From NCBI GenBank assembly GCA_016712415.1, contig JADJRC010000009.1, positions 169,001 through 233,000 of the forward strand: DNA of 64,000 bases, read 5' to 3'. Positions 49,138 through 58,104 of the stretch are shown piece by piece. How positions within the stretch are numbered: the stretch's first letter is position 1; every line of letters starts with the position of its first letter. The notes under the pieces are model-generated. The model saw only the letters and a list, made by a program, of their open reading frames with translations, was not told the origin of the DNA and did no database searches. The translations under genes and the position numbers were made by a program. This DNA comes from Lewinellaceae bacterium (GTDB lineage Bacteria > Bacteroidota > Bacteroidia > Chitinophagales > Saprospiraceae).

Positions 49138-51525
49138 ATGGCGTGGACTTTTTTTTCAAAGAAGCCAAAGCTGGCAAAAATTCGGGTAACTGCTCAAAAA
49201 TATGACGGCAGCGCAGAATATGTATGGCTCGACATCTCGGAGCAAACAACACCCCTTGTTATTATTGAAATATTGCGGGACGGGAACCATCTCACCCATG
49301 ATGGCAGATCCGATGATTTTGAAATGCTCAATGAGCTTACGTTCGAAGTATTGAATAATAGGGAGCCAATTTCAAAAACCTTTAGCCTTTCCTCGTTGAA
49401 TGCAATACCAGGCGGTAATTATTTTATCTGCAGGATGAAATCAGCTGCCTCTCCACCACCAGCTGCACCTTCGTCGTCTCCCAGGAATATTTCGGAGCTA
49501 ATCAATATTGTGATCCGGGTTATGCCGAATGGCGATGAGTTGGATGTGGAGTTGCCGGGTTTAGCATTAGGCTCGGAAATAATAACTGAATTATTGGCAG
49601 CCAAAGTTGCCCCCAGGGTTGATCCAAACGGGGTTCCGATACAGTATGACCTTGTTTCAAAGACAATTGGGAAGAAAATGCCACCTAACCAGACTGTATT
49701 TGATTTTGGTGTAAAGGAAGGTGACGTGCTTTATTTCCTGCCTGTGCTTTCCCAAAACCAGGATGCACTTACGCCTTATATGTCTATTCTCAAAGACCTC
49801 CCAGACGAAGTGATCAGAACCCCTGAATCTATTGATTCTTACATAAAGGGTCTGAATACACAAGGTGATCAGGCAAGACCCTTACATGAGTGCAAGGTCA
49901 TATTTATCGGTTCGGGAGAAGTGGGAAAAACATCACTCATAAAAAAACTGATTACCGGACAGTTCGATCCTCAGGAGAAGAAAACAGAAGGCATCAAGAT
50001 AAACGACCGGCAAATCCGTTACGACGACAAATGGATTAAGACGCATATATGGGACTTCGGCGGGCAGGAGATTATGCATGCAACACATAAATTCTTTATG
50101 ACGAGGCGTTCGGTCTATGTGCTTGTTTTGAACCCTCGGGTTCAGGACCGGTACGGAGAAACGGAAGTGGAATATTGGCTGAAGCTCATAAGCAGTTATG
50201 CCCGCAATGCACCGATCATTGTAGTCTGTAATAAATGCGAGATGCATAAAATGGATCTGCCCAAGGGCCAATTGATGGATAAATACCCGCAGATAAGCAG
50301 ATTTGTCGAGACCTCATGCGTTCAAAATATCGGCATAGACGTTCTTGATAAAGCAATCGCAGATGCTGTTTTTCAACTTGAACATATCAATGACCTTTTA
50401 CCAGCATCCTTTTTTAAGGTGAAAGAGGATTTACAGGCGCGAAACAAAGATTTTATTCACTATTACGAATATCGGGATATTTGCATAAATGCCGATCCGG
50501 AATTTGGAGAAGAGAATATGCAGTTATTAATCGGCTTGCTCAACGACCTGGGAGTGATGTTGAATATTTCCGATAACCGACGGCTAATTGAAACGCAAGT
50601 GCTGAATCCACAGTGGATTACCAATGGAGTGTATCAGATTGTTAATTCCAAACAGATACTTGACAGTAAGGGGGTTATAAGCGAGCATAATATCAAGGAT
50701 ATTCTTGACTCCATGTTGTATCCTACTATCAAGGAGCGTGGATATATCATGGATATGATGGCGCATTTTGAACTATGTTATCAATTGCCCGACAAACCAG
50801 ACACCTATTTTGTACCGGGAGCCTTTTCCATTGACCGTCCGGAACGCTTTAATTGGGAACAGCCGGAGGTTTTAAGGTTCCAGTACCATTACGATGTGTT
50901 GCCATCATCTATCATGACACGTTTTATGGTGAAGGTACATCAGATGATTTGTACAAATCAATACTGGCGCAACGGGGTGGTGATTGCAGATGAGGACGAC
51001 AACTCTGCCCTGATATTTGCAGATCCTTCTGACCGGAAAATATTTATTGAAGTGGCAGGGCCTGAAAAACGGCAAATGCTGTCTATCATCAGAAGGGAGT
51101 TTGAAATGATACACAAATCCATTTCAAAACTTAATGTCAGCAGAATGATCTCCGTTGATGAAACAGGCCGCCACCTTTGTAGTTATGACGACCTCCTGAT
51201 TTATGAAAAAGCAGGTGAACAGGAGGTTTTTATACCATCACTTCGAAAAAAAGTCAGCATTAAATCTTTGCTCGAAGGCGTTGAGATCAGAATCAATAAA
51301 CATTTGATTAAACAGTTGATAATTGACGGTGAATTCAAGGATGCGCTGCGCCAAATGGAAAAACTTGAAGACGGTAAGCACCAGGATATTTTACTTATGC
51401 TTGGGAAACTGAATCGTTATGACCGCGAAATCGGGTTGGGCCTGTTGGACCGTAAAGACGTGGAAATTGATTATAACCGGCTTTGCCAACTGGCAATTCA
51501 GTTTTTGGATGAAATTCCAGGGTAG
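49138..51525 (+). CDS. Roco-family GTPase with N-terminal ubiquitin-like modules and a C-terminal effector-associated domain
   Basis: 795 residues, clearly AT-richer than its neighbours. Residues ~13-100 and ~120-203 each look like a beta-grasp/ubiquitin-like (YukD-type) module (N-I-V-I-R-V-M-P-N-G-D-E-L-D-V-E-L ... V-K-E-G-D-V-L-Y-F-L-P), joined by a P/S-rich linker. The Roc domain follows: P-loop G-S-G-E-V-G-K-T at 258-265, switch II W-D-F-G-G-Q-E at 305-311 and N-K-C-E at 365-368, where a glutamate replaces the usual NKxD aspartate. A COR region covers ~430-700. The last ~70 residues (L-I-K-Q-L-I-I-D-G-E-F-K-D-A-L-R-Q-M ... L-N-R-Y-D-R-E-I-G-L-G-L-L-D) fit an EAD11-type adaptor domain. No leucine-rich repeats are present. 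It is likely a regulated GTPase in a stress or conflict system; the Roc/COR assignment is firmer than the terminal domains. Confidence 0.8.
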   Translation: MAWTFFSKKPKLAKIRVTAQKYDGSAEYVWLDISEQTTPLVIIEILRDGNHLTHDGRSDDFEMLNELTFEVLNNREPISKTFSLSSLNAIPGGNYFICRMKSAASPPPAAPSSSPRNISELINIVIRVMPNGDELDVELPGLALGSEIITELLAAKVAPRVDPNGVPIQYDLVSKTIGKKMPPNQTVFDFGVKEGDVLYFLPVLSQNQDALTPYMSILKDLPDEVIRTPESIDSYIKGLNTQGDQARPLHECKVIFIGSGEVGKTSLIKKLITGQFDPQEKKTEGIKINDRQIRYDDKWIKTHIWDFGGQEIMHATHKFFMTRRSVYVLVLNPRVQDRYGETEVEYWLKLISSYARNAPIIVVCNKCEMHKMDLPKGQLMDKYPQISRFVETSCVQNIGIDVLDKAIADAVFQLEHINDLLPASFFKVKEDLQARNKDFIHYYEYRDICINADPEFGEENMQLLIGLLNDLGVMLNISDNRRLIETQVLNPQWITNGVYQIVNSKQILDSKGVISEHNIKDILDSMLYPTIKERGYIMDMMAHFELCYQLPDKPDTYFVPGAFSIDRPERFNWEQPEVLRFQYHYDVLPSSIMTRFMVKVHQMICTNQYWRNGVVIADEDDNSALIFADPSDRKIFIEVAGPEKRQMLSIIRREFEMIHKSISKLNVSRMISVDETGRHLCSYDDLLIYEKAGEQEVFIPSLRKKVSIKSLLEGVEIRINKHLIKQLIIDGEFKDALRQMEKLEDGKHQDILLMLGKLNRYDREIGLGLLDRKDVEIDYNRLCQLAIQFLDEIPG

Positions 51526-51559
51526 TTCAATGAGCGCAGGTCCTGACAAAACTTAATCT

Positions 51560-51934
51560 ATGCAACAAGTATTTGCCTTCTTCCTGGTCTTCCTTGGCGG
51601 CGGACTCGGGAGTGTCAGTCGGTTCGGCATTGTGCTGGCACTGCGCAGCACGCAGGGCAGCAAGTTCCCCGTGGCCACCCTGTTGGCCAACGGTATCGCC
51701 TGTTTTGTGCTGGGCGTTGTTATGGCCCTGCATTTGAGCGGACAGATGACCGACCATCGGCGACTGCTGCTGGGTACCGGCTTTTGTGGCGGACTGAGTA
51801 CCTTTTCGACGTTTATCGCCGAAAACTGGGGATTGTATGAAAGCGGACAAACCGGGCTGGTGCTCACCAACACAATCGCCAGTTTGGCGTTGTGTATGCT
51901 GTGCCTGATTCTGGGATATAAACTAACCCTCTGA
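51560..51934 (+). CDS. crcB: Fluoride channel FluC (CrcB)
   Basis: 124 residues with four transmembrane segments. The family signature G-F-C-G-G-L-S-T-F-S-T-F is complete, with the conserved phenylalanine box and N in L-L-A-N-G-I-A-C-F. It forms dual-topology dimers that export fluoride. A 34-base gap separates it from the Roco gene and 13 bases from the AAA ATPase gene. No fluoride riboswitch was recognised. Confidence 0.93.
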   Translation: MQQVFAFFLVFLGGGLGSVSRFGIVLALRSTQGSKFPVATLLANGIACFVLGVVMALHLSGQMTDHRRLLLGTGFCGGLSTFSTFIAENWGLYESGQTGLVLTNTIASLALCMLCLILGYKLTL

Positions 51935-51947
51935 TCCGTTCTGCCGA

Positions 51948-53081
51948 ATGATGCCCGATACCATTATACGTCCGCACGCCGAATTTGCATATGCGCATGA
52001 ACTGGAAGCGCTGGCTGCACACGACGACCGGCCGCGCCCGGCCAACTGGCGCCTTTCACCCTGGGCTGTCGTCACCTACCTGCTCGGTGGAAAAGCGGGG
52101 AAAACGGACATTGAGCCGAAATATTACGGCCAGCGCAGGCTCATCGAGATCGCTGTGGCCACACTGGCAACCGACCGGGCCTTGCTGCTGCTCGGCATAC
52201 CCGGCACCGCCAAAACCTGGGTCAGCGAACACCTCGCCGCCGCCATCAGCGGCGACAGTACGCTGATGGTGCAGGGCACGGCAGGCACCAACGAGGAAAG
52301 CCTGCGCTATGGCTGGAACTACGCCCGCCTGCTTGCCGAAGGGCCTTCCGAGAAGGCGCTTGTGCCCAGCCCCGTCATGGAAGGCATGCGTCAGGGTAAA
52401 CTCGTGCGCGTGGAAGAACTCACGCGCCTGCCCGCCGATGTGCAGGATACGCTCATCACCCTCCTGTCGGAAAAAACGCTCCCTGTGCCCGAACTCAACA
52501 CCGAGGTCCAGGCACGCCGGGGGTTCAACCTCATCGCCACCTCCAACGACCGCGATAAGGGCGTCAACGAACTTTCCGCTGCCCTGCGCCGCCGGTTCAA
52601 CACGGTTGTGTTGCCGTTACCCGCCACACTGGAAGAGGAGGTCACTATTGTGCAAAACCGCGTTGCCGCTTTGGGGAAATCGCTCGAACTGCCACCTGAA
52701 GCGGCGCCCCTGCGCGAAATACAGCGCCTGGTGGCTATTTTTCGCGAACTGCGCAACGGCAAAACTGAAGACGGCCGGGAAAAACTAAAAAGTCCGACGG
52801 CCACGCTCAGCACCGCCGAGCTGATCTCGGTCGTCCACCAGGGTCAATCGCTGGCCGTACATTTCGGCGACGGCGAACTGCGCGCGCACGACCTGGCGGC
52901 GGGTATCACCGGCGCCGTTATCAAGGACACCGGTACCGACACCATCGTATGGCAGGAATACCTCGAAACGGTAATAAAAAAGCGGGAGGGCTGGCAAGAC
53001 CTGTACCGGGCGTGTAAGGAATTGGGGAACGGCGGCGAAATGACGAATGACGAAATGACGAATGACGAAATGACGAAATGA
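51948..53081 (+). CDS. MoxR-type AAA ATPase with repeat-derived C-terminus
   Basis: 377 residues; two consecutive ATGs are available (51948, 51951). Walker A is G-I-P-G-T-A-K-T, Walker B-like V-R-V-E-E-L-T-R-L, sensor I A-T-S-N-D-R-D and arginine finger region A-L-R-R-R-F-N. This form matches the ATPase of the MoxR/VWA/DUF5682-type bacterial ATPase modules, but no VWA, SWIM or DUF5682 partner is adjacent. The last ~15 residues (M-T-N-D-E-M-T-N-D-E-M-T-K) are translated from the tandem repeat at 53039 and are probably not native. Confidence 0.83.
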   Translation: MMPDTIIRPHAEFAYAHELEALAAHDDRPRPANWRLSPWAVVTYLLGGKAGKTDIEPKYYGQRRLIEIAVATLATDRALLLLGIPGTAKTWVSEHLAAAISGDSTLMVQGTAGTNEESLRYGWNYARLLAEGPSEKALVPSPVMEGMRQGKLVRVEELTRLPADVQDTLITLLSEKTLPVPELNTEVQARRGFNLIATSNDRDKGVNELSAALRRRFNTVVLPLPATLEEEVTIVQNRVAALGKSLELPPEAAPLREIQRLVAIFRELRNGKTEDGREKLKSPTATLSTAELISVVHQGQSLAVHFGDGELRAHDLAAGITGAVIKDTGTDTIVWQEYLETVIKKREGWQDLYRACKELGNGGEMTNDEMTNDEMTK

Positions 53082-53097
53082 CGAATGACGAAATGAC
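53039..53097. repeat. GACGAAATGACGAAT-type short tandem repeat
   Basis: Irregular 7/8-base units (TGACGAA, ATGACGAA) repeated about eight times across the 3' end of the AAA ATPase gene. The repeat is in frame with ATGs and would create alternative starts for the following gene. Confidence 0.8.
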
Positions 53098-53170
53098 GAC
53101 ACTACCGACGAATGGCGATTTTTTCCAATATTCCCTACCTTTCGCACCCATAAAAAATCTACTTGCCGCC

Positions 53171-54598
53171 ATGCTCAAGAATTGGTTTGTCGTTTTTTTG
53201 ATCTCCGGTTGCTTTCTGAACGCCCATGCCGCTTTCGTTTCCGGTGTTTTTAAAAATGCTGCCCCAGGGAGCGTAGTTCAGATTTATGTACCCCATTATT
53301 ATGTCGATGGACGCGCAGATACCTACTGGGCCGAGCTGGACGATCAACTGCGGGTTTCCATTGAAGCGATAGTCCCCGAACCACAACTGGCCTTCCTGAT
53401 CTGCAATGAGGAACGGCTGCCGGTTTTTCTGGAGCCGGTCGATACCCTGTATGTCAAAACGGATATGTTCCAGTTTCCGATGGCTGTTGCCTTCACCGGC
53501 CGGGGAGGGGCCAACAACCGCCTTTTGCTCCAGTATTTTCAGGAAAACCCGCCTGATTTTAATGAAATGAACAACATCCGGTTCAAGATCGGGCAATGGT
53601 GGGCAGTTGTGGAGCAACTGATGAACGACCGGATGGAATCGCTGGGGCCGACCGAATTCAGGGATTATATGGACCGGCGCAAAACGGCTGCCTCCATGTT
53701 GCTCGACGATTTTTCCGGCAGGGCTCCGGCGGCACTTACCCCCGCTTTTTACGACTGGATGGCCGCAGAGATCGTTTACTACTGGGCTTATCACCTGTTG
53801 TTCTACGGCCAGGTGTATGGCAACCGCCACCAGGTGCAGCCCGAATTTTTCGATTTCCTCTCCGATGCAGCGCTCATCAGCGAATCGGTCGGCAACGACT
53901 GGTATCGCCTGTTCCTGCAGGCGCTGTTGGCCAGACAGCAGGCTGCCGCCGGGTCAACAGACAATTTTTATATCGGACAATACAACATGGCCGGAACGAT
54001 GCTGAGCGGTAAATCGATGGCCTTTTTTCGCTCCGAAATGATCCGCCTGGCCTTTTCCGGCGACCGCTATCGCGAGATATTGCCCTATTACACCGACTTT
54101 TTGAAAACCAACGAATACACCGCCTACGATGCGAAGGTGACCGATCTGTACGAAAAAATCGCACGGGTATCGCCGGGTATTGCAGCGCCGGTATTCACGG
54201 GAGAAGACGCCGAGGGCAGGGTGCTGGCGCTGTCGCAGTTTCGCGGCAAAGTGGTTTACCTGAATTTTTGGGCAAGCTGGTGCAGCGCATGTCTCCTGAA
54301 GATGGACATGTTCAACGATTTTGCAGCCGAACTGAACCGGAGCGGTATCGAGATTGTCAATATATCGATCGATGACAATCCGGCGGCCTGGCAACGGGCG
54401 CTTGCAGAACGGAACTTCAAGGGACACAACCTGCTGGCATCTTCAGGTCGCGAACGCAACATCGCCCAGAGTTACGGCGTTGAAGCCGTTCCACAGTATT
54501 TTATCGTTGGCAAAGACGGCACTTTCGCCGTGAAAGCCACGTCTAACCAACCCGGCGATATCAATACGCAGTTGCTGAACCTTTCACGACAGCATTGA
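53171..54598 (+). CDS. TlpA-like thioredoxin domain protein
   Basis: 475 residues from the ATG at 53171 (MLKNWFVVFLISGCFLNAHA, signal peptide); the upstream open frame is repeat sequence and was excluded. A ~330-residue N-terminal helical domain precedes a thioredoxin fold with W-A-S-W-C-S-A-C and the cis-proline strand A-V-P-Q-Y-F-I-V. It is likely a periplasmic thiol-disulfide oxidoreductase, paralogous to the protein at 40066. It is followed five bases later by the TonB-type gene in an operon-like arrangement. Confidence 0.85.
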   Translation: MLKNWFVVFLISGCFLNAHAAFVSGVFKNAAPGSVVQIYVPHYYVDGRADTYWAELDDQLRVSIEAIVPEPQLAFLICNEERLPVFLEPVDTLYVKTDMFQFPMAVAFTGRGGANNRLLLQYFQENPPDFNEMNNIRFKIGQWWAVVEQLMNDRMESLGPTEFRDYMDRRKTAASMLLDDFSGRAPAALTPAFYDWMAAEIVYYWAYHLLFYGQVYGNRHQVQPEFFDFLSDAALISESVGNDWYRLFLQALLARQQAAAGSTDNFYIGQYNMAGTMLSGKSMAFFRSEMIRLAFSGDRYREILPYYTDFLKTNEYTAYDAKVTDLYEKIARVSPGIAAPVFTGEDAEGRVLALSQFRGKVVYLNFWASWCSACLLKMDMFNDFAAELNRSGIEIVNISIDDNPAAWQRALAERNFKGHNLLASSGRERNIAQSYGVEAVPQYFIVGKDGTFAVKATSNQPGDINTQLLNLSRQH

Positions 54599-54603
54599 AA
54601 CCG

Positions 54604-55356
54604 ATGAATAAACTCTTGGCCATTCTGTTGCTCGGTATTGCCGGCGCAGCTTCCGCACAGCCCGACAGTTCGGGTGTCTGGACGCTCGTCGAACAGATGC
54701 CGCTTTTTCCCGGTTGTGAACACTTCGGCTCAACCGATCCGGCCAAATATTCGTGCAGTGAAAAAGCCCTTGCCGCCTTTATCAGCGCTAACCTGCAATA
54801 CCCCGATTCCGCGATCCGCGAAAATATTGAAGGACTTGTCGTCGTCAGTTTTGTCGTCGATGAAAAAGGCAATGTCGGCGATGTGCACCTGCTTCGCAAT
54901 ATTGGAGGGGGCTGCGGCGCCGCAGCAATAGCTGTCGTGCGGGCCATGCCGGTATGGGAGCCTGCCGTGCATGAAGGCCGGAAGGTAGCGGTGCGACTAA
55001 ACCTACCCGTAGAATTCGGGTTCAAGCGGCAGATAACAGATGAAGCCGGCCAGTTCTCCATACACTGGGGAAAACTGCATCTGGATGAAATTACACCGGC
55101 CGAAATAAGACAAAACCTCGATGAGCCCATCCTTGTCCGCGATGCATTCGGCAACGTTTCAACAATACGCGAACTTGGCTTTTTGTTTGAAAAGGGCAAA
55201 AAAAGCGCTTCGGCAGAAGTGCAGGGCAACGAGCCGGACAAGAAAATGAGAAAAATAGCCGAGCAGGCGGCGCCCGGCGGTACCTTTACCCTCAACGCCG
55301 TAATCCAGTATGGCAACAGCACCCTGCTGGTAAGCCGGACGTTCCAGGTAAAATGA
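54604..55356 (+). CDS. TonB C-terminal domain protein
   Basis: 250 residues from the ATG at 54604 (M-N-K-L-L-A-I-L-L-L-G-I-A-G-A-A-S-A-Q, signal peptide). The core matches Bacteroidota secreted TonB-type proteins: P-L-F-P-G-C-E-H-F, then N-L-Q-Y-P-D-S-A-I-R-E-N-I-E-G-L-V-V-V-S-F-V-V-D-E-K-G-N-V and V-R-A-M-P-V-W-E-P-A. It lacks the membrane-anchored proline-rich N-terminus of classical TonB, so it is a periplasmic TonB-like binding protein. It overlaps the next gene by four bases (ATGA). Confidence 0.83.
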   Translation: MNKLLAILLLGIAGAASAQPDSSGVWTLVEQMPLFPGCEHFGSTDPAKYSCSEKALAAFISANLQYPDSAIRENIEGLVVVSFVVDEKGNVGDVHLLRNIGGGCGAAAIAVVRAMPVWEPAVHEGRKVAVRLNLPVEFGFKRQITDEAGQFSIHWGKLHLDEITPAEIRQNLDEPILVRDAFGNVSTIRELGFLFEKGKKSASAEVQGNEPDKKMRKIAEQAAPGGTFTLNAVIQYGNSTLLVSRTFQVK

Positions 55357-56141
55357 CGCACGATAAAGGCATATACGCCGGGCTGCTCGCGGCCAAAAAA
55401 CATGGCGAGAAAAAGCTGGTTGTCCTGTTTGACCCCGACAAGTTGCGCCTGAAAAAAATGGAGCAAACGCTCGATCTCGCCGTCGAATGCGGCGTCGATT
55501 ACTTTTTTATCGGCGGAAGTCTGGTGGTCAACAACATGCTCGACGGTTTGCTGGCGCAGATTCGCCAGCGCTGCCCTGTTCCGCTGATCCTGTTTCCGGG
55601 CAATTCCTTTCAACTCAGTTATCGCGCCGACGGCATCCTGTTTCTCTCGCTCATCAGCGGACGAAATCCGGAACTGCTTATCGGTCAGCACGTTATATCG
55701 GCGCCATTCCTGAAAATGTCGCCGCTGGAGATTATCAGCACCGGCTATATGCTCGTCGACGGCGGGGTACAAACCTCCGTACAATACATGTCGAATACAT
55801 ACCCGATTCCGGCCCATAAAGACGATATCGCCGTATGTACCGCCCTCGCCGGCGAGCTACTGGGCCTCCGGATGCTGTACCTCGACGCGGGTTCGGGCGC
55901 CAAAACCCCCGTGTCGGAAAGTATGATCGAGGCAGTCAGCGGCGCCGTCAGTATTCCGCTTATTGTGGGCGGCGGTATCCGGACGCCGGAAAAGATAGCG
56001 GCCAACCTCCGCGCCGGCGCCGATCTGATCGTGGTTGGCAACGCCATAGAACAGGATCCCGTGCTGATCCGGGAAATGGCGGCGGCGGTCAAAGATTTTC
56101 AACCTGTATCGGGGAACGATCGGGGCACTGTAAACGGTTAA
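55353..56141 (+). CDS. Geranylgeranylglyceryl phosphate synthase family protein (PcrB-like)
   Basis: 262 residues, TIM-barrel. Motifs: F-D-P-D-K at the first strand, F-I-G-G-S, F-P-G-N, Y-L-D-A-G-S-G-A at strand 6 and G-G-G-I-R-T-P-E-K with V-V-G-N-A-I at the phosphate site. The family condenses geranylgeranyl or heptaprenyl diphosphate with glycerol-1-phosphate to give ether-lipid precursors; Bacteroidota homologues are of GGGPS type. The ATGA overlap with the preceding gene implies translational coupling. Confidence 0.88.
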   Translation: MTHDKGIYAGLLAAKKHGEKKLVVLFDPDKLRLKKMEQTLDLAVECGVDYFFIGGSLVVNNMLDGLLAQIRQRCPVPLILFPGNSFQLSYRADGILFLSLISGRNPELLIGQHVISAPFLKMSPLEIISTGYMLVDGGVQTSVQYMSNTYPIPAHKDDIAVCTALAGELLGLRMLYLDAGSGAKTPVSESMIEAVSGAVSIPLIVGGGIRTPEKIAANLRAGADLIVVGNAIEQDPVLIREMAAAVKDFQPVSGNDRGTVNG

Positions 56142-56166
56142 GCAATTTTTCCAGTAATTTATTCGA

Positions 56167-57132
56167 ATGTCCATTACACAAATGCAAACCGGAACTGTAA
56201 TTAAGTCAACCGGCAGTTGGTACAACGTCCGCCTCGATGCTTCACAGGAAGTACTGCAGTGCCGGATCGTGGGAAAGTTTCGCCTCGACGATGCGCCGCT
56301 GACCAATCCGGTAGCCGTGGGCGACCGTGTAGAAGCAGAGCCGGAATCTGCCGGCAAGGGGATGATCAAAAAGATACTGCCGCGCAGCAACTACGTGGTG
56401 CGGCAATCGCCGCGCCGCAAACACGACCTGCACCTCCTTGCCGCAAACATCGATCAGGCCGTGCTGATCACGACCATTGTACAGCCCGACCTGAAGCCGG
56501 GCTTTATCGACCGTTTTCTCGTGATGACGGAGCGCGATGAAATACCCGTCACCATCATATTCAACAAATCCGATCTGTACGACGAGGCGGACATGGAGCG
56601 CTTCGAGGAGATGAAAGCCATTTACGGCGGTATCGGCTACGGCATACTGCTTACTTCTGTGCCGGACAAGACCGGGCTGGAAACACTTAAAAATATCCTG
56701 AAGGACAAAACCACACTGATGAGCGGCCAGTCGGGTGTGGGCAAAAGCACCCTGGTGAATGCCATACAACCACAGTTGGAACTGCGCACCGGTGAGATCA
56801 GCGATTATTCCGGCAAAGGGCAGCACACTACGACCTTCGCTGAAATGTTTGAACTGGATTTTGGCGGCCGGCTCATCGACACACCGGGCATTAAAACGCT
56901 GGCATTCAACGATAAAGACAAGGCCAATATCGCCCATAGCTTCCGCGAATTTTTTGCGCTGTCCGAACACTGCAAGTTTGGCGGCGCCTGTTTGCACCGG
57001 GATGAGCCGGGTTGTGCCGTTCACGAGGCGCTGCGCCGGGGCGAAGTGAGCGAGCTCCGCTTTTCCAATTACCTGGCCCTGCTCGGCGAGGTGGAAGACC
57101 AGAACTACTGGGAACGGAGAAGAGACTTCTGA
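56167..57132 (+). CDS. rsgA: Small ribosomal subunit biogenesis GTPase RsgA
   Basis: 321 residues. OB-fold at residues ~8-75, then the circularly permuted GTPase order: N-K-S-D (G4), later G-Q-S-G-V-G-K-S-T-L (G1) and D-T-P-G (G3). The C-terminal zinc knuckle is C-x6-C-x-H-x5-C (C-K-F-G-G-A-C-L-H-R-D-E-P-G-C). It is a GTPase that acts late in 30S subunit maturation. Confidence 0.94.
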   Translation: MSITQMQTGTVIKSTGSWYNVRLDASQEVLQCRIVGKFRLDDAPLTNPVAVGDRVEAEPESAGKGMIKKILPRSNYVVRQSPRRKHDLHLLAANIDQAVLITTIVQPDLKPGFIDRFLVMTERDEIPVTIIFNKSDLYDEADMERFEEMKAIYGGIGYGILLTSVPDKTGLETLKNILKDKTTLMSGQSGVGKSTLVNAIQPQLELRTGEISDYSGKGQHTTTFAEMFELDFGGRLIDTPGIKTLAFNDKDKANIAHSFREFFALSEHCKFGGACLHRDEPGCAVHEALRRGEVSELRFSNYLALLGEVEDQNYWERRRDF

Positions 57133-57296
57133 TTTGGCTACTTGGCGTTAAAGCCCGGACTTTGCAATTAAATTATACAACATACGTGGTAAGGAACCGT
57201 TATTTTGCCAACTTTGCCCTTCTTTTCCTAATCGTACGAAAAGAGGGGCTGTTTTTTTTGTATCTTTTCCGTGAACAAAATCCGATTACATAGTCA

Positions 57297-58001
57297 ATGA
57301 AAAAACTGCTTCTGCTTTTGCCTTTGGTTCTAGTCCTTAGCCTTGCCACTGCCCAGCGTAACTCCTATTTCGAGGCCGGTTTTTTATTCGGGCTCACCAA
57401 CTATTCCGGCGACGTTTCTGACGCTGCGATCGAAATCTCCGAAACACAGCCCGGCTACGGGGTGTATTTCCGGTACCATTTTTCCCGGTATATTTCAGCA
57501 AAAGCCCACATTTACTCGGGGTCTATCGCCGGCGACGATGTCAACTCCAGGTCGCTGAAAGAAAGAAGTTTCCGTTTCTCTACGTCCATTCTCGAGTTTG
57601 GCACCGTGGTGGAATGGAAGGTGCTGGGCAGGGAACGCTACTCCAACACCGGTATCCACAATTTCTTTGTCACACCTTATGTTTTTGCCGGCCTCGGTTT
57701 GTCTGTTACCGATCCGAAAGCGGAGTATTACGGGACAATAGACAACAGGGAGAAATACCTGAAAACAGACCTGCCTGAAGACGGGCTGAACCATAATTTT
57801 CTTCTCGTGCCCATGGGCGTCGGCCTGCGTGCCGATATTCTGGATCGCCTGGTTCTCGGCTTGGAAGGCGGCTGGAGGCCGGTCTTTTCCGACGACCTCG
57901 ACGGTATCAGAACCAACGGCAACCCCGGAAAGGGCGACTGGTACTACTTTGCCGGCGTTACAGTATCTTTTATACTGAGCGACCCCAAGCGGAAACATTA
58001 A
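57297..58001 (+). CDS. DUF6089 family outer-membrane beta-barrel protein
   Basis: 234 residues with a signal peptide (MKKLLLLLPLVLVLSLATAQ). The Bacteroidota DUF6089 pattern is present: E-A-G-F-L-F-G-L-T-N-Y-S-G-D, then Y-G-V-Y-F-R-Y-H-F-S, F-V-T-P-Y-V-F-A-G-L-G-L and D-W-Y-Y-F-A-G-V-T-V-S-F. Alternating aromatic/hydrophobic strands suggest an eight-stranded outer-membrane barrel. The function is not established. Confidence 0.85.
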   Translation: MKKLLLLLPLVLVLSLATAQRNSYFEAGFLFGLTNYSGDVSDAAIEISETQPGYGVYFRYHFSRYISAKAHIYSGSIAGDDVNSRSLKERSFRFSTSILEFGTVVEWKVLGRERYSNTGIHNFFVTPYVFAGLGLSVTDPKAEYYGTIDNREKYLKTDLPEDGLNHNFLLVPMGVGLRADILDRLVLGLEGGWRPVFSDDLDGIRTNGNPGKGDWYYFAGVTVSFILSDPKRKH

Positions 58002-58058
58002 CTTCCGTTTGAGACGAGCCCAATACCTTTCCAGGCCTTTCGACTTTTGGCAGTTTTA

Positions 58059-58066
58059 TACCTTTG
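58059..58066 (+). promoter_or_regulatory. -7 box TACCTTTG for the sodium:solute symporter gene
   Basis: Matches TAnnTTTG, 39 bases upstream of the ATG at 58105. Confidence 0.5.
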
Positions 58067-58104
58067 ACCGGCCAGTGTCGAAAGGCCTTTGTTTTTGAGT
58101 ACTT

